NCBI GenBank assembly: GCA_001804865.1
Contig: MHBK01000055.1
Coordinates: 213,764 to 277,763, forward strand
Direction of reading: 5' to 3'
Origin: Lentisphaerae bacterium GWF2_57_35
GTDB taxonomy: Bacteria; Verrucomicrobiota; Kiritimatiellia; CAIQIC01; GWF2-57-35
Length of the DNA stretch: 64,000 bases
Part shown: positions 45,666-56,615 of the stretch, in pieces
How the letters are laid out: each line of letters starts with the position of its first letter
Numbering within the stretch: the stretch's first letter is position 1
Position numbers and translations under genes: made by a program
Notes under the pieces: generated by a model
Seen by the model: the letters and a program-made list of their open reading frames with translations, nothing else
Told to the model about the DNA's origin: nothing
Database searches by the model: none

Positions 45666-46904
45666 ATGAATGACGCTCGTATTCCGCCCTCGGGGCCTGA
45701 AGTGGTTCTGGTCCTTAATTCGGGGGTTTCTTTTGTCGAGTTCGAAGTATTCCGGATGGCCAAGGAGCAACGGATGCTCGCCAAGGGGATTGTCGAACGC
45801 ATCGGGCAGAAAGATTCCCATTTGACCTACGAACGCTACGACGGGCATGAAGTGAAGGAGAAAGGCCCGATTCAGGATATCCACGAAGCGCTGCAATTGG
45901 TTTGCGAACGGTGCGCCGATTCGCATTTCGGCGTGCTGGAATCTGCCGCCCAACTGGACGCCATCGGGCATCGCGTGGTGCATGGCGGCGAGAAATTCCA
46001 CGAATCCACGCGGATCACCGAGGCCGTGAAAAAAAGCATTGCCGACTGCGCCTCGCTGGCTCCCTTGCACAATCCGGCCAATTTGCAGGGCATTGAAGCC
46101 TGCGAAAAAGCGTTTCCCGGCGTGCCGAACGTGGCGGTGTTCGACACGGCGTTCCATCACTCGATGCCGCCCTCCTCGTATCTTTACGCCATTCCTTACG
46201 AACTCTACGAAAAATACGGTGTCCGGAAATACGGCTTTCATGGCTGCTCGCATCAATATGTCGCCGAAGCGACGGCCTCGTATTTTCAGAAGCCGCTTGG
46301 CGATTTGAAGTTGATCACCTGCCATCTGGGCAAGGGCTGCAGCATCACGGCCATCGATAAAGGGCAGGTGGTGGATACCAGCATGGGCATGACGCCGCTG
46401 CCGGGCCTGGTCATGGGCACCCGTTGCGGCGACATCGATCCGGCGGTGATTCTCTATCTGGCCAACGAAGGCATGAACGCCGACGAAATCGACGAGCTGC
46501 TGAACAAGAAAAGCGGCTTGCTGGGCATCGCGGGCCTGGGCAGCGGAGATATGCGCGACGTGATCGATGCGGCCAACAAGAGCAACGAACAGGCCGCGCG
46601 CGCCCTGTGGACGTTCGTCCAGCGACTGGTGTCCTACATCGGCGCCTATTACACGATTCTCGAAGGCGCCGATGCGGTGGTGTTCACGGGCGGCATCGGG
46701 GAGAACAGCCCCTATGTCCGGTCCCGCGTGGTGGGGCAATTGGGCGTGTTGGGGTGCCATCTGGACGAAGCCCGGAATTATGTCGTCGGCCGCGCGGCCC
46801 TCATCAGCGACGAGCGCAGCACGCTCAAGGCGCTGGTCATGCCGACCAACGAGGAATTGATGATTGCCCGCGAGACCGTGCACGTCCTGGCCGGAGCCGT
46901 CTGA
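45666..46904 (+). CDS. acetate kinase paralogue with altered first motif
   Basis: 412 residues with near-complete AckA conservation: GHRVVHGGEKFHEST (Arg at the acetate site), VAVFDTAFHHSMPP (catalytic Asp), KYGFHGCSHQYV, ITCHLGKGCSI, MGTRCGDIDPAV (transition-state Arg) and PTNEELMIARET. The N-terminal phosphate motif, normally N-x-G-S-S-S-x-K, is N18-S-G-V-S-F-V-E25: two Ser and the Lys are lost. It may be weak or inactive, or serve another role with its intact neighbour. agagg site 6 nt before the ATG. Next paralogue starts 35 bp later. Confidence 0.88.
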   Translation: MNDARIPPSGPEVVLVLNSGVSFVEFEVFRMAKEQRMLAKGIVERIGQKDSHLTYERYDGHEVKEKGPIQDIHEALQLVCERCADSHFGVLESAAQLDAIGHRVVHGGEKFHESTRITEAVKKSIADCASLAPLHNPANLQGIEACEKAFPGVPNVAVFDTAFHHSMPPSSYLYAIPYELYEKYGVRKYGFHGCSHQYVAEATASYFQKPLGDLKLITCHLGKGCSITAIDKGQVVDTSMGMTPLPGLVMGTRCGDIDPAVILYLANEGMNADEIDELLNKKSGLLGIAGLGSGDMRDVIDAANKSNEQAARALWTFVQRLVSYIGAYYTILEGADAVVFTGGIGENSPYVRSRVVGQLGVLGCHLDEARNYVVGRAALISDERSTLKALVMPTNEELMIARETVHVLAGAV

Positions 46905-46939
46905 GGAATTCGAATTTCAACAAGAAGAAAGAATAGATT

Positions 46940-48163
46940 ATGAGCGCCAAGAACGAAGTGGTACTGGTCCTTAATTCGGGAAGTTCCTCGCTGAAATTCC
47001 AGATTTACCGGATGGCCGGAGAGGAAACGCTGCTGGCCAAGGGGTTGGTGGAACGCATCGGACTGAAAGAGCCGGTCTTCAACATGAAGCGCCAGGACGG
47101 CCGTTCGATCGAGGAATCTCCGCAGATCCACGATCACCTCGACGCCATCAAGCTGGTCAGCGCCAAGTTGACCGATCCGGACATCGGGGTGCTGGCGTCG
47201 TTGTCGGAAGTCACCGTGATCGGTCATCGCGTGGTGCATGGCGGCGAAACTTTTCACGATGCGGCGGTGGTTACGGACGAGGTGATCAAGGCCATCCAGG
47301 ATTGCATTCCCCTGGCGCCGCTGCATAATCCGCCGAACCTGACGGGGATCGAGGCCTGCCGGGCCGCGTTTCCGGGCGTCCCGAATGTGGCGGTGTTCGA
47401 TACGGCATTCCATCACTCGATGCCGCCTTCCTCGTACCTGTATGCGATTCCTTACGAATATTACAAGGACTACGGCATCCGGAAATATGGTTTTCACGGC
47501 ACCTCGCACAAGTATGTGGCCGAGGCGACGGCCAAGTATCTGAGGCACGATTTGTCCAATCTGCGCCTGATTACCTGTCACCTGGGCAACGGCAGCAGCA
47601 TTACCGCCATCGATCGCGGCAAAGTGGTCGACACAAGCATGGGCATGACGCCGTTGCCCGGGTTGATCATGGGCACCCGTTGCGGCGACATCGATCCGGC
47701 GGTTGTGCTGTATCTGATGCGGCAGGGCATGTCGGTTGAAGACATCAACAAGCTGCTCAACAAAAAGAGCGGGTTGCTGGGTGTGGCCGGCATCGGCAGC
47801 GGCGATATGCGGGATGTCATCGAGGCGGAGGAAAAGGGCAACGAGCAAGCTTCCCGGGCCTTGTGCATGTTCGTCCAGCGCCTGATCTCCTATATCGGCT
47901 CCTACTACACGATCTTGCACGGGGCGCATGCCCTGGTCTTTACCGGCGGCATCGGCGAAAACAGTTCCTACATTCGCGCGCGCGTAGTCAAAAAGCTGGC
48001 CGAACTGGGTTGCCAGCTCGACGAAACGAAAAACCAGGTGTCGGGCAAGCCAGCCATCGTCAGCGATGACCGCAGTACGTTGAAAGCCATCGTCATGCCG
48101 ACCAACGAGGAATTGATGATCGCCCGGGACACGGTGCGCGTGTTGCGCGAGGCAAGGTCCTAG
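46940..48163 (+). CDS. ackA: acetate kinase
   Basis: Interconverts acetyl phosphate plus ADP with acetate plus ATP. 407 residues with a fully canonical N12-S-G-S-S-S-L-K19 phosphate motif, HRVVHGGETFHDAA, VAVFDTAFHHSMPP, GFHGTSHKYV, TRCGDIDPAV and PTNEELMIARDT. It shares very long identical blocks with the preceding gene, so the pair arose by tandem duplication. No phosphotransacetylase gene is adjacent. Probable operon with the preceding paralogue. Confidence 0.97.
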   Translation: MSAKNEVVLVLNSGSSSLKFQIYRMAGEETLLAKGLVERIGLKEPVFNMKRQDGRSIEESPQIHDHLDAIKLVSAKLTDPDIGVLASLSEVTVIGHRVVHGGETFHDAAVVTDEVIKAIQDCIPLAPLHNPPNLTGIEACRAAFPGVPNVAVFDTAFHHSMPPSSYLYAIPYEYYKDYGIRKYGFHGTSHKYVAEATAKYLRHDLSNLRLITCHLGNGSSITAIDRGKVVDTSMGMTPLPGLIMGTRCGDIDPAVVLYLMRQGMSVEDINKLLNKKSGLLGVAGIGSGDMRDVIEAEEKGNEQASRALCMFVQRLISYIGSYYTILHGAHALVFTGGIGENSSYIRARVVKKLAELGCQLDETKNQVSGKPAIVSDDRSTLKAIVMPTNEELMIARDTVRVLREARS

Positions 48164-48201
48164 ACCTCAAGGGGATGCCCGTCCATAGAGCAGTAAAATT
48201 C

Positions 48202-48272
48202 AACCACGAATGAAGAAGCCCGTGTGGCTTTCTCGAATCTTCATTCGTGTCTATTCGTGTTCATTCGTGGTT
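48202..48272. repeat. inverted repeat with TTCGTG tandem motif
   Basis: AACCACGAATGAA (48202-48214) is the exact reverse complement of 48260-48272. The right side contains four spaced ATTCGTG units. The stretch 48241-48272 recurs almost unchanged at 60211-60242, after queC and at the queD stop, so it is a dispersed intergenic element. Confidence 0.8.
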
Positions 48273-48292
48273 TTGTATTCTGGAGCTGGGAC

Positions 48293-48532
48293 TTAGCTTG
48301 ATTCGGCGGCGGAAAGTTCTTCCAGGTCCTTGAAGATCTGCATCGCTTCCTGTTCGTCGACGATGCTGATGGCAAAGCCGACATGCACAATGACATAATC
48401 GCCGACTTTGGCTTCGGGGACGTAAGCAAGGCTGACGTCGCGGGCAATGCCTCCAAAGACGACTTTGCCGGTGCGGATCAACGGTTCATCGCCCGTCATG
48501 CTCTCAATTTTACCGGGAATGGCCAAACACAT
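48293..48532 (-). CDS. hypC: hydrogenase maturation factor HypC
   Basis: 79-residue chaperone that carries the Fe(CN)2CO unit to the [NiFe]-hydrogenase large subunit. It starts with the invariant MCLAIPGKI, whose Cys2 is essential, followed by a small OB-like barrel (VVFGGIARDVSLAYVPEAKVGDYVIVHVGFAI) and a C-terminal helix. Starts one base after the hypF stop, so last gene of the mglA-like, roadblock, hypF, hypC unit. Confidence 0.96.
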   Translation of the reverse strand: MCLAIPGKIESMTGDEPLIRTGKVVFGGIARDVSLAYVPEAKVGDYVIVHVGFAISIVDEQEAMQIFKDLEELSAAESS

Positions 48533-48533
48533 C

Positions 48534-50804
<2,271 letters not shown>

Positions 50805-50829
50805 GGCCCTATTCCCTGGATCGTGGACG

Positions 50830-51306
50830 CTACGGATTGCTCTTGAACGGGCGAGCTTGGGGATCCATTTCAAACGTCACGGATTTCGATACCACGCCCT
50901 GTCCTCCGCATTGGTCCACTAAAATGTCGAATTCCTCAAGTTTTTGGCAAGCCAGGCGCGTATGCAGTTTGACCAGTCCCGGATTCGAATCGCGGCTGAA
51001 CACGACCAGCAGGAGCATGTCCTTCGACGTCCGCTCCATGAAAACGCTCCGGTGCTCGCCCTGATGCAAGACGTTCTGGAATTCCGATTCCCCGATGAGG
51101 CGCGCAATTTCGAGCGTAGCGAAAAAAGAGCCGGCCGCCAGGGCGGCGATGTTGTCCTCGTGCGGATACGTGCTTACCGATTTGCTGGCAATGATGTTGC
51201 CTCCGCGATCGCAGAGGAAAATGGCTTCCGCTTCGACCATCGTAAGCAGGTCGAAAAGAATGCCTTCCAGTTTCTTACTGGCTTCTTCGGTTAGCGATGT
51301 GAACAT
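50830..51306 (-). CDS. roadblock/LC7-like protein, MglB-like partner of the GTPase
   Basis: 158 residues. The N-terminal half (GILFDLLTMVEAEAIFLCDRGGNIIAS, ALAAGSFFATLEIARLIGES) has the roadblock/LC7 alpha-beta pattern; DMLLLVVFSRDSNPGLVKLHTRLACQKLEEFD closes the fold. Such proteins bind MglA-type GTPases and can act as GAPs. It lies 3 bp after the MglA-like gene and 25 bp before hypF, so the same operon. The GAP role is inferred from the pairing. Confidence 0.8.
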   Translation of the reverse strand: MFTSLTEEASKKLEGILFDLLTMVEAEAIFLCDRGGNIIASKSVSTYPHEDNIAALAAGSFFATLEIARLIGESEFQNVLHQGEHRSVFMERTSKDMLLLVVFSRDSNPGLVKLHTRLACQKLEEFDILVDQCGGQGVVSKSVTFEMDPQARPFKSNP

Positions 51307-51309
51307 GGT

Positions 51310-51954
51310 TCACCCGTCTTTCCTGGTAACGACTTCCGTTGGCATCTCGCGACTTTGCATTTTGTTGCTCTCGATGAATTGGCCGAGCACCATCTTCGCG
51401 ATGAGATTCAACGACTCCATGACGCCCTGGCTTTCCCGCGCGACCGCCTCCAGCGTGGGGGCTCGCATGGTGCGCTGATTCATCATGAAGTCCATGTAAT
51501 GAGCCGGCGCCACTTCCGGCAGATCCCGCTTATTGAATTGCAGGATGTACGGCAGTTTCTCGAGCGTCATGCCCTGCTTTTGCAGGTTGTCCTCCAAATT
51601 GGCATAGCTTTCGGCGTTCTCCTCCATCTTGCTCCATTGGGAATCCGCCACAAACACGATCCCGTCTACGTTCCGAAGCACTAACCGCCGCGTCTCGTTA
51701 TAAATCACCTGCCCGGGCACCGTATAAATCTGGAATTTCGACGAGAAACCCTTGATGATGTCCGACTTCAACGGAAGAAAATCGAAGAAGAGCGTGCGGT
51801 CCTGCTGGGTCGAGAGCATGGTCAATTCGCCTTTGTCCTGCGAGGCGATCGTTCGATGAATCTGTTCTACATTGGTGGTCTTGCCGCAGAGGGCCGGTCC
51901 GTAATATACGATTTTGAAGGAGATTTCTTTTTTCGAAAAATTTATGAAAGACAT
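51310..51954 (-). CDS. MglA-like small Ras-type GTPase
   Basis: 214 residues. G1 is GPALCGKTTN (residues 19-28). G3 is TVPGQ (78-82) instead of the usual D-x-x-G, the hallmark of MglA-type proteins. G4 is FNKRDLP with NKRD at 141-144. VDGIVFVADSQWSKMEEN matches MglA as well. MglA governs cell polarity, motility and vesicle placement in other bacteria; here its role is open. First gene of the unit GTPase, roadblock, hypF, hypC. Confidence 0.92.
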   Translation of the reverse strand: MSFINFSKKEISFKIVYYGPALCGKTTNVEQIHRTIASQDKGELTMLSTQQDRTLFFDFLPLKSDIIKGFSSKFQIYTVPGQVIYNETRRLVLRNVDGIVFVADSQWSKMEENAESYANLEDNLQKQGMTLEKLPYILQFNKRDLPEVAPAHYMDFMMNQRTMRAPTLEAVARESQGVMESLNLIAKMVLGQFIESNKMQSREMPTEVVTRKDG

Positions 51955-52131
51955 TGCTCTCCCTTCGAGCCACGGGTCATTTTATTTTTTGCTCTCTTAA
52001 ATATACAGTCGGTCTTCACAATCTGTCAAAGTTGAGTTATACTATTCGTTGGCTAATAAAACCAGCAATCCTTTCCCGCTGTGCACGCGGTGGCTGCTGC
52101 GGGAGGAAAGCGTTACCAAGGAAACTGTCGA

Positions 52132-53904
52132 GTGTCGAATCTGGGTACATGGTTCAAGAATGTTTTTCAACGCAAGACGCACGGATCCGTTGACCTGCCT
52201 GAAGCCGCCGAAAGCCGCGGGGAAATACCTGCCGCCGCCGTGGCGCCGCCGGAAAAAACCTCCGCGATGAATTTTGAGGATATCCTTTCCACCATTCAAC
52301 AGATCGAGGAAATTGTCGGTCCTAGCGATTCCGGCGAGGAGGCGGTCCAGCTCGACGCCGTGCATATGCCGTTCACCGAAATGGTCAAATTGGTTCCGGA
52401 TGCCTTCAGCGCCCTGTCCAAGGATCTGGCCGGCGCCGAATCGTTCGATGTGCTGGTTCAGGATCTTTACGGGCAACTTGCCAAAGGCAAAGCCACCACG
52501 ACGCTGCACTACTTTCTGGCCGGGGTTCCGCCCCGGTATCTGGCGGTCGACGATGCGCAGGCCCGGGACCGGACGGTTTCCCTGCCGCTTCCTCTCCTGG
52601 TCCGGCTGATCGATCCCGAGCAGTTGAAGTCCCGTTCCGCGACGCGCAAAGCGCCGCCGTCGGCAGCCCATATTCCGGATTTGTTTGTCGCCACGCCGAA
52701 GGATTCCGTTGTGCCGGAAGCGACGGCCAAGGCGAAAGTCGAAACCCCGATTCGACCCGGCATCCTGTTGCCGCTGGGCGAACTGGCCCGGATGATCCCT
52801 GAATCGTTTCGGCTGCCCGCAGGCATGACCGCCTATCCCTCGGTGAAGGTCAAGGTGGACATCGACGATTTGTTTGGCAAGCTGGCGGCCGGGAAGGTGG
52901 AGGTCAAGCGATTCGATTGCCTGATCAACGTGCCCAGCCAGTTTTTAGCGCCGACGTCGGGCGGTTCCAGCGACAATCTGGTTTCCCTGTCGCTATCGGC
53001 GGTGGTCAGCGCGATTCCTCCGGAAGAGTGGCAGAAACGCATGAGTTCATCGCAGGCGCCCGTGCAAGTCAGCCATATTCCCGACCTTTTCGAAGCCCGG
53101 CCCGCGCCGAAGGCGGCGATCGAACCCGCGCCGGAACCTCTTGCCGTAGAGGAAGAGGCCCCGGCTGCCGCGTCGCCTGTAGTTGAGCCGGAACCAGAAG
53201 TTGAAGGGCCGTCGGTGGAGCTGGCTGGAGAAGAAGGGGAAGGGATAGCCCTTGAGCCCGTCGATATGCCAATGGAGCCTGAACCTGCGCTTCCGGCCCT
53301 GGAAGAGGAGCTTGTCAGCGAGCCCATCGAGCCGCCGGTTCCGACCGCCGAAATTGCGATGCCGATGGTAGAAGAACCGCCTGCCGGAGAAACGCAGGAA
53401 GTGGAGCCGGAAGAAGAACCTGTCGTCGAACCGGAGAAAGAAGCGCCGGCCGCGGAAAGCAAAGTGCTGGAGCCTCCGAAGGCGAAGCCCGTGCGGGATG
53501 CCGAGACCGTCTTGAATCAGGTCATGGGCCGGGATGCCGCCCGGCGGCCTGATTTTGCCGAGGTCGCCAGTCGATTCAAGGAGCTCGGAGGCTTTGAAGG
53601 TTGTGCGATTATCCACCGCGAAGGAGATTTGCTGGCCACCAGTTGGGAGCATAAGGCCACCGATATGCTGGAAGTTATTTCTCCGCAGATTTGCAAACGG
53701 GTCGCCGGCTATGTCGAGCATCTTGACGAAGGGGCGATGAAGTCGGTGACCGTCTCGGTGGCCGGCCATTTGCTCACCTTCGCGCAGGAGGGCGAACTCT
53801 GCTTTGTGGCGGTTCATCGGCAAGAAGATTTCGATCTCGAGCACTTGGCCTGGACGCAATGGGTGGCCGGGGAATTGGGGCGCCGGTATGGCGCGGCTCA
53901 TTAA
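52132..53904 (+). CDS. 590-residue protein with duplicated N-terminal domains and a C-terminal roadblock-like domain
   Basis: Two related N-terminal segments of about 150 residues: MPFTEMVKLVPDAFS...FDVLVQDLYGQLAKGKA...VPPRYLA with HIPDLF after it, and LPLGELARMIPESFR...VDIDDLFGKLAAGKV...VPSQFLA, again followed by HIPDLF. An acidic, Pro/Glu-rich linker (about 335-460) leads to a C-terminal domain (about 465-590; GGFEGCAIIHREGDLLATSWEHK, KSVTVSVAGHLLTFAQEGELCFVAVHR) that resembles roadblock/LC7. GTG start with aagga 9 nt upstream. Divergent from the MglA-like operon, convergent with the DUF4388 gene. Perhaps an effector or scaffold for the GTPase. Confidence 0.75.
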   Translation: MSNLGTWFKNVFQRKTHGSVDLPEAAESRGEIPAAAVAPPEKTSAMNFEDILSTIQQIEEIVGPSDSGEEAVQLDAVHMPFTEMVKLVPDAFSALSKDLAGAESFDVLVQDLYGQLAKGKATTTLHYFLAGVPPRYLAVDDAQARDRTVSLPLPLLVRLIDPEQLKSRSATRKAPPSAAHIPDLFVATPKDSVVPEATAKAKVETPIRPGILLPLGELARMIPESFRLPAGMTAYPSVKVKVDIDDLFGKLAAGKVEVKRFDCLINVPSQFLAPTSGGSSDNLVSLSLSAVVSAIPPEEWQKRMSSSQAPVQVSHIPDLFEARPAPKAAIEPAPEPLAVEEEAPAAASPVVEPEPEVEGPSVELAGEEGEGIALEPVDMPMEPEPALPALEEELVSEPIEPPVPTAEIAMPMVEEPPAGETQEVEPEEEPVVEPEKEAPAAESKVLEPPKAKPVRDAETVLNQVMGRDAARRPDFAEVASRFKELGGFEGCAIIHREGDLLATSWEHKATDMLEVISPQICKRVAGYVEHLDEGAMKSVTVSVAGHLLTFAQEGELCFVAVHRQEDFDLEHLAWTQWVAGELGRRYGAAH

Positions 53905-53951
53905 CTCTTAGCTCTCGGCATCCTTCGCATCTATGCCGTCGCCATCGCCCT

Positions 53952-55409
53952 TCAGCTTCCTTGCTCGTCGGCTCTTCGATAGGCATCCAGAATCAAAGGC
54001 ATCGTGCTTTCCTGAACCGTTCGTTGCGATCCGATGCCGGGGCCGCGTTTGAAGGAAAACGAGCCGGTTTTTCGGCGCACCAGATCATAGACCGCTTCCG
54101 TTCCGCGCAGGGCCGGTGTTTTCGCATCGATCAGATCGCCCTTGATGAACGTCATGGTGCCTACCGGCCGTTTCTGCTCGTCCGAAATCGCCAGGACGCC
54201 GGTTTCCCTCTCGGTATTCAGCAACTGCGCGAGGGAACCCAGGGGCATGGAAGACAGCGACCCGGTTAAATCCATCGGAACCTCCTTGTGGGTGGGAGGC
54301 GACTTCGGGGCGTCCATGCCCGGGTCCGTATCCTCGACGCGGGACACGGGCTTGGCGTCAGGCGCTTTTTTCGGGCGCCGCTTCCGTGACGATTGGGTGC
54401 GCAGAAGGACGATGGCCGACAAGGCAAGCAAAGCCGCGACCAGAACAGGCCGGTAAGTTCCGAGCAGACGGCAGCCCCGATGAGCCCATGCGTTCAGGCT
54501 CGACGGACTTTGACGGGCTTCTACTACGGATGCCGAAACGCCGTTAGTGTCCGGGGCGCTTTGAAGAACGGGGGCCGTTGAAGAAACGGCGGCCGGTGGC
54601 TTTTGCGTGTAGAGCGCCGAAGAGTTCGGACTCGTATGGTCGGATGCCCCATCGAAAGGCTCCTGGGCCGTTGCGTCAGGAACAAACGAGCCCTGATAGA
54701 GTTCTTTCGGGGAGGAAAACGGCCAGAATCGCCCCAGGCTGCTTGACAGGGTGGTGGGAACCGACGTTTCCTCCCTGTACTGGACTTGGGAGTCGTCCTT
54801 GTAAATGTAATACGTCTTGCCGCCGGATTTGATCGTACCGATGATCTCGTTGGTGTTGATCGACAGCGGCGGCTCCTTCGTCGATTCCTTGATGGGGGAG
54901 GCGTCCCGGCGCGGAGAAAACGCCGTGTATTCCATGTGCCGCGTACGGCGGGGTATCCACAGGCGCGCGGTGCGGTTGAACCGCGTGACGAGCACTTCGT
55001 AGCCGCTTTTGCTTTCGCTCAAAACCGGCAGTTCCTCGTCCAAATCCAGATAGAGAAGTCCCCGGCTCGACGAAGTATCGTAGGCAAAATACATGATCGC
55101 TTCGCTGGTGACCCACGCGCGGCGAGTGCCCATCTGGACCAGACGGAAGGCCACCAGACGGGGAACCTCTTCCTCGTCCGGCAAAATGGCGACGAAATAC
55201 TTGTCGTTTTCCTGAAACAACGGCAAATGGTCGCCCACTGAAAAAGTCAGGGACGGATTGTCGATCAGGATGGGAAGATTTTCCTTCGTTACCCGGAGAA
55301 ACCCGGACAACGGAGAGTTGGTTTCGGCCATGCCGGACCCTGTCGATCCCATGATAGCCGCCGCCACGATGACGATTTTCAGTGCGTGCATTAACCCTCG
55401 GCATTCCAT
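53952..55409 (-). CDS. secreted/membrane protein with C-terminal DUF4388 (PATAN-type) domain
   Basis: 485 residues. N-terminal signal segment (LKIVIVAAAIMGSTGSGMA), an extracytoplasmic region (FLRVTKENLPILI..., RHMEYTAFSPRRDASP, GTIKSGGKTYYIYKDDSQVQ), a helix at about 335-352 (YRPVLVAALLALSAIVLL) and a cytoplasmic end. The last 110 residues, MDLTGSLSSMPLGSLAQLL to TGSFSFKRG, are a DUF4388 domain, found on bacterial regulators linked to MglA/roadblock systems. So it could pass an outside signal to the GTPase module. Last gene after hypA and hypB, gap 38 bp. Confidence 0.82.
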   Translation of the reverse strand: MECRGLMHALKIVIVAAAIMGSTGSGMAETNSPLSGFLRVTKENLPILIDNPSLTFSVGDHLPLFQENDKYFVAILPDEEEVPRLVAFRLVQMGTRRAWVTSEAIMYFAYDTSSSRGLLYLDLDEELPVLSESKSGYEVLVTRFNRTARLWIPRRTRHMEYTAFSPRRDASPIKESTKEPPLSINTNEIIGTIKSGGKTYYIYKDDSQVQYREETSVPTTLSSSLGRFWPFSSPKELYQGSFVPDATAQEPFDGASDHTSPNSSALYTQKPPAAVSSTAPVLQSAPDTNGVSASVVEARQSPSSLNAWAHRGCRLLGTYRPVLVAALLALSAIVLLRTQSSRKRRPKKAPDAKPVSRVEDTDPGMDAPKSPPTHKEVPMDLTGSLSSMPLGSLAQLLNTERETGVLAISDEQKRPVGTMTFIKGDLIDAKTPALRGTEAVYDLVRRKTGSFSFKRGPGIGSQRTVQESTMPLILDAYRRADEQGS

Positions 55410-55447
55410 AGTTTGAATTCCTATCGTACCGCCTGTGAAAAAAGCAT

Positions 55448-56179
55448 TCAGGAACGTTGAGCCGCTTTCTCGAGAAATTCGTACCATTCGCGAGTTCCTT
55501 CGCCGGTTTTAGCCGATAATTCCAGAATGCGCGCCGACGGCGCCACCCGACGAATGTTGGCCAGGGCGGTATCGCGGTCGAACCCTACGGCCGCCGCCAG
55601 ATCGATTTTGTTGATGACGACTAACTCGGCATCGTGAAAGATGACCGGATATTTCAGCGGCTTGTCCTCGCCTTCGGTCACGGAATGCAGAACGACGCGG
55701 GTATTTTCTCCCAGATCGAAAGAAGCCGGACACACCAGGTTGCCGACATTTTCGATAAACAGCAGCCGGATGCCGTCCAATTCCAGCTTCTCCAGGGCAT
55801 GCGCCACCATGTGCGCGTCGAGATGACAGGCTTCGCCCGTCGTGATTTGCACCGCCGGCGCGCCCCGGCGGCGGATGCGATTGGCGTCGTTTTCCGTCTG
55901 AAGATCGCCCACCACCACCGCCATCTTCAAATTCGCTCCCCGGTCCATCAACGTCCGCTCGATCAGCGAGGTCTTGCCCGACCCCGGCGACGAAAGCAGG
56001 TTGATCGCATACAGCCCGCGGCCTTTGAAATATCCCCGGTTTCGTTCGGCCAGCCGGGCATTCATTTCCAGCACGGGCCGGCGTACCTCCAGCGTTTTTC
56101 CCGGTTCCTCGTGCTCGTGCGGATGCACATGCTCGTGTTGATGATGCTCCGGTTCCGAACAGCCACAATGATCGCACAT
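55448..56179 (-). CDS. hypB: hydrogenase nickel incorporation GTPase HypB
   Basis: 243 residues. N-terminal metal-binding start MCDHCGCSE followed by a His-rich stretch of about 20 residues (EHHQHEHVHPHEHEE). The GTPase has SSPGSGKTSL as P-loop, then VVGDLQTENDANRIRRRG, GEACHLDAHMV (second nickel/zinc site), FIENVGNLVCPASFDLGE and NKIDLA. Delivers nickel to the hydrogenase large subunit with HypA. Starts 1 bp after the hypA stop. Confidence 0.96.
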   Translation of the reverse strand: MCDHCGCSEPEHHQHEHVHPHEHEEPGKTLEVRRPVLEMNARLAERNRGYFKGRGLYAINLLSSPGSGKTSLIERTLMDRGANLKMAVVVGDLQTENDANRIRRRGAPAVQITTGEACHLDAHMVAHALEKLELDGIRLLFIENVGNLVCPASFDLGENTRVVLHSVTEGEDKPLKYPVIFHDAELVVINKIDLAAAVGFDRDTALANIRRVAPSARILELSAKTGEGTREWYEFLEKAAQRS

Positions 56180-56180
56180 T

Positions 56181-56522
56181 TTACGGCACCTCTATCGATA
56201 TGATTTCCAGTTCGCGGCCTTTTCGTATGTCCATGCTGGGCGTCTTGCACACAGGGCATTCAAACGAGTGGGGCGGTGGTTCGAACTCGTTCCCGCATGC
56301 ACTACAATAGCACGCCAGTGGTATGCGTTCAATGTACAGCTTGGCCCCCGCGGCCGGAGTTCCTTCGGTCAGGGCCTCGAAGGCAAACTCCAACGCCTCG
56401 GGTACGACGCCCGACATCGAGCCTACCCGCATGCGCAGGCCGGTCACCCGGTCCGAGCCATGTCGCCGGGCTTCTTCGAACACGATCGCCAGCGTGTTTT
56501 CCATCAGGCTCAATTCATGCAT
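56181..56522 (-). CDS. hypA: hydrogenase nickel chaperone HypA
   Basis: 113 residues: MHELSLMENTLAI gives the invariant His2-Glu3 nickel site, and CSACGNEFEPPP with CPVCKTP forms the zinc site. ATG at 56522 lacks a clear Shine-Dalgarno: only six bases (tgtttc) lie between it and the nearest palindrome, whose right arm TTGGAAAA might serve in part. The frame is open to 56567 through the palindromes, which is judged incidental. Followed by hypB. Confidence 0.95.
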   Translation of the reverse strand: MHELSLMENTLAIVFEEARRHGSDRVTGLRMRVGSMSGVVPEALEFAFEALTEGTPAAGAKLYIERIPLACYCSACGNEFEPPPHSFECPVCKTPSMDIRKGRELEIISIEVP

Positions 56523-56528
56523 GAAACA

Positions 56529-56609
56529 TTTTCCAATGGTTGGAAAAAATAGAACCCTCTTTTCCAACGATTGGAAAACTCCGTCTGAAATTTTCCAATC
56601 GTTGGAAAA
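56529..56609. repeat. array of three 19-bp palindromes, 31-bp period, upstream of hypA
   Basis: Perfect copies at 56529-56547, 56560-56578 and 56591-56609 of TTTTCCAA-NNN-TTGGAAAA (centres TGG, CGA, TCG). Period 31 bp, two unrelated 12-nt spacers, exactly the architecture of 11287-11367. It fills almost the whole 93-bp gap between the TM1266-like gene and hypA, ending 6 bp before the hypA start codon. Confidence 0.9.
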
Positions 56610-56615
56610 ACGGAT

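Noticed and set aside
45465..46883. 472-codon minus-strand open frame, and a similar one opposite the second acetate kinase
   Set aside because: Both mirror the acetate kinases and resemble each other only because the kinases do.
56523..56567. 15-residue N-terminal extension of HypA
   Set aside because: It reads through the palindrome array, and HypA function needs the MHE start at the true N-terminus.
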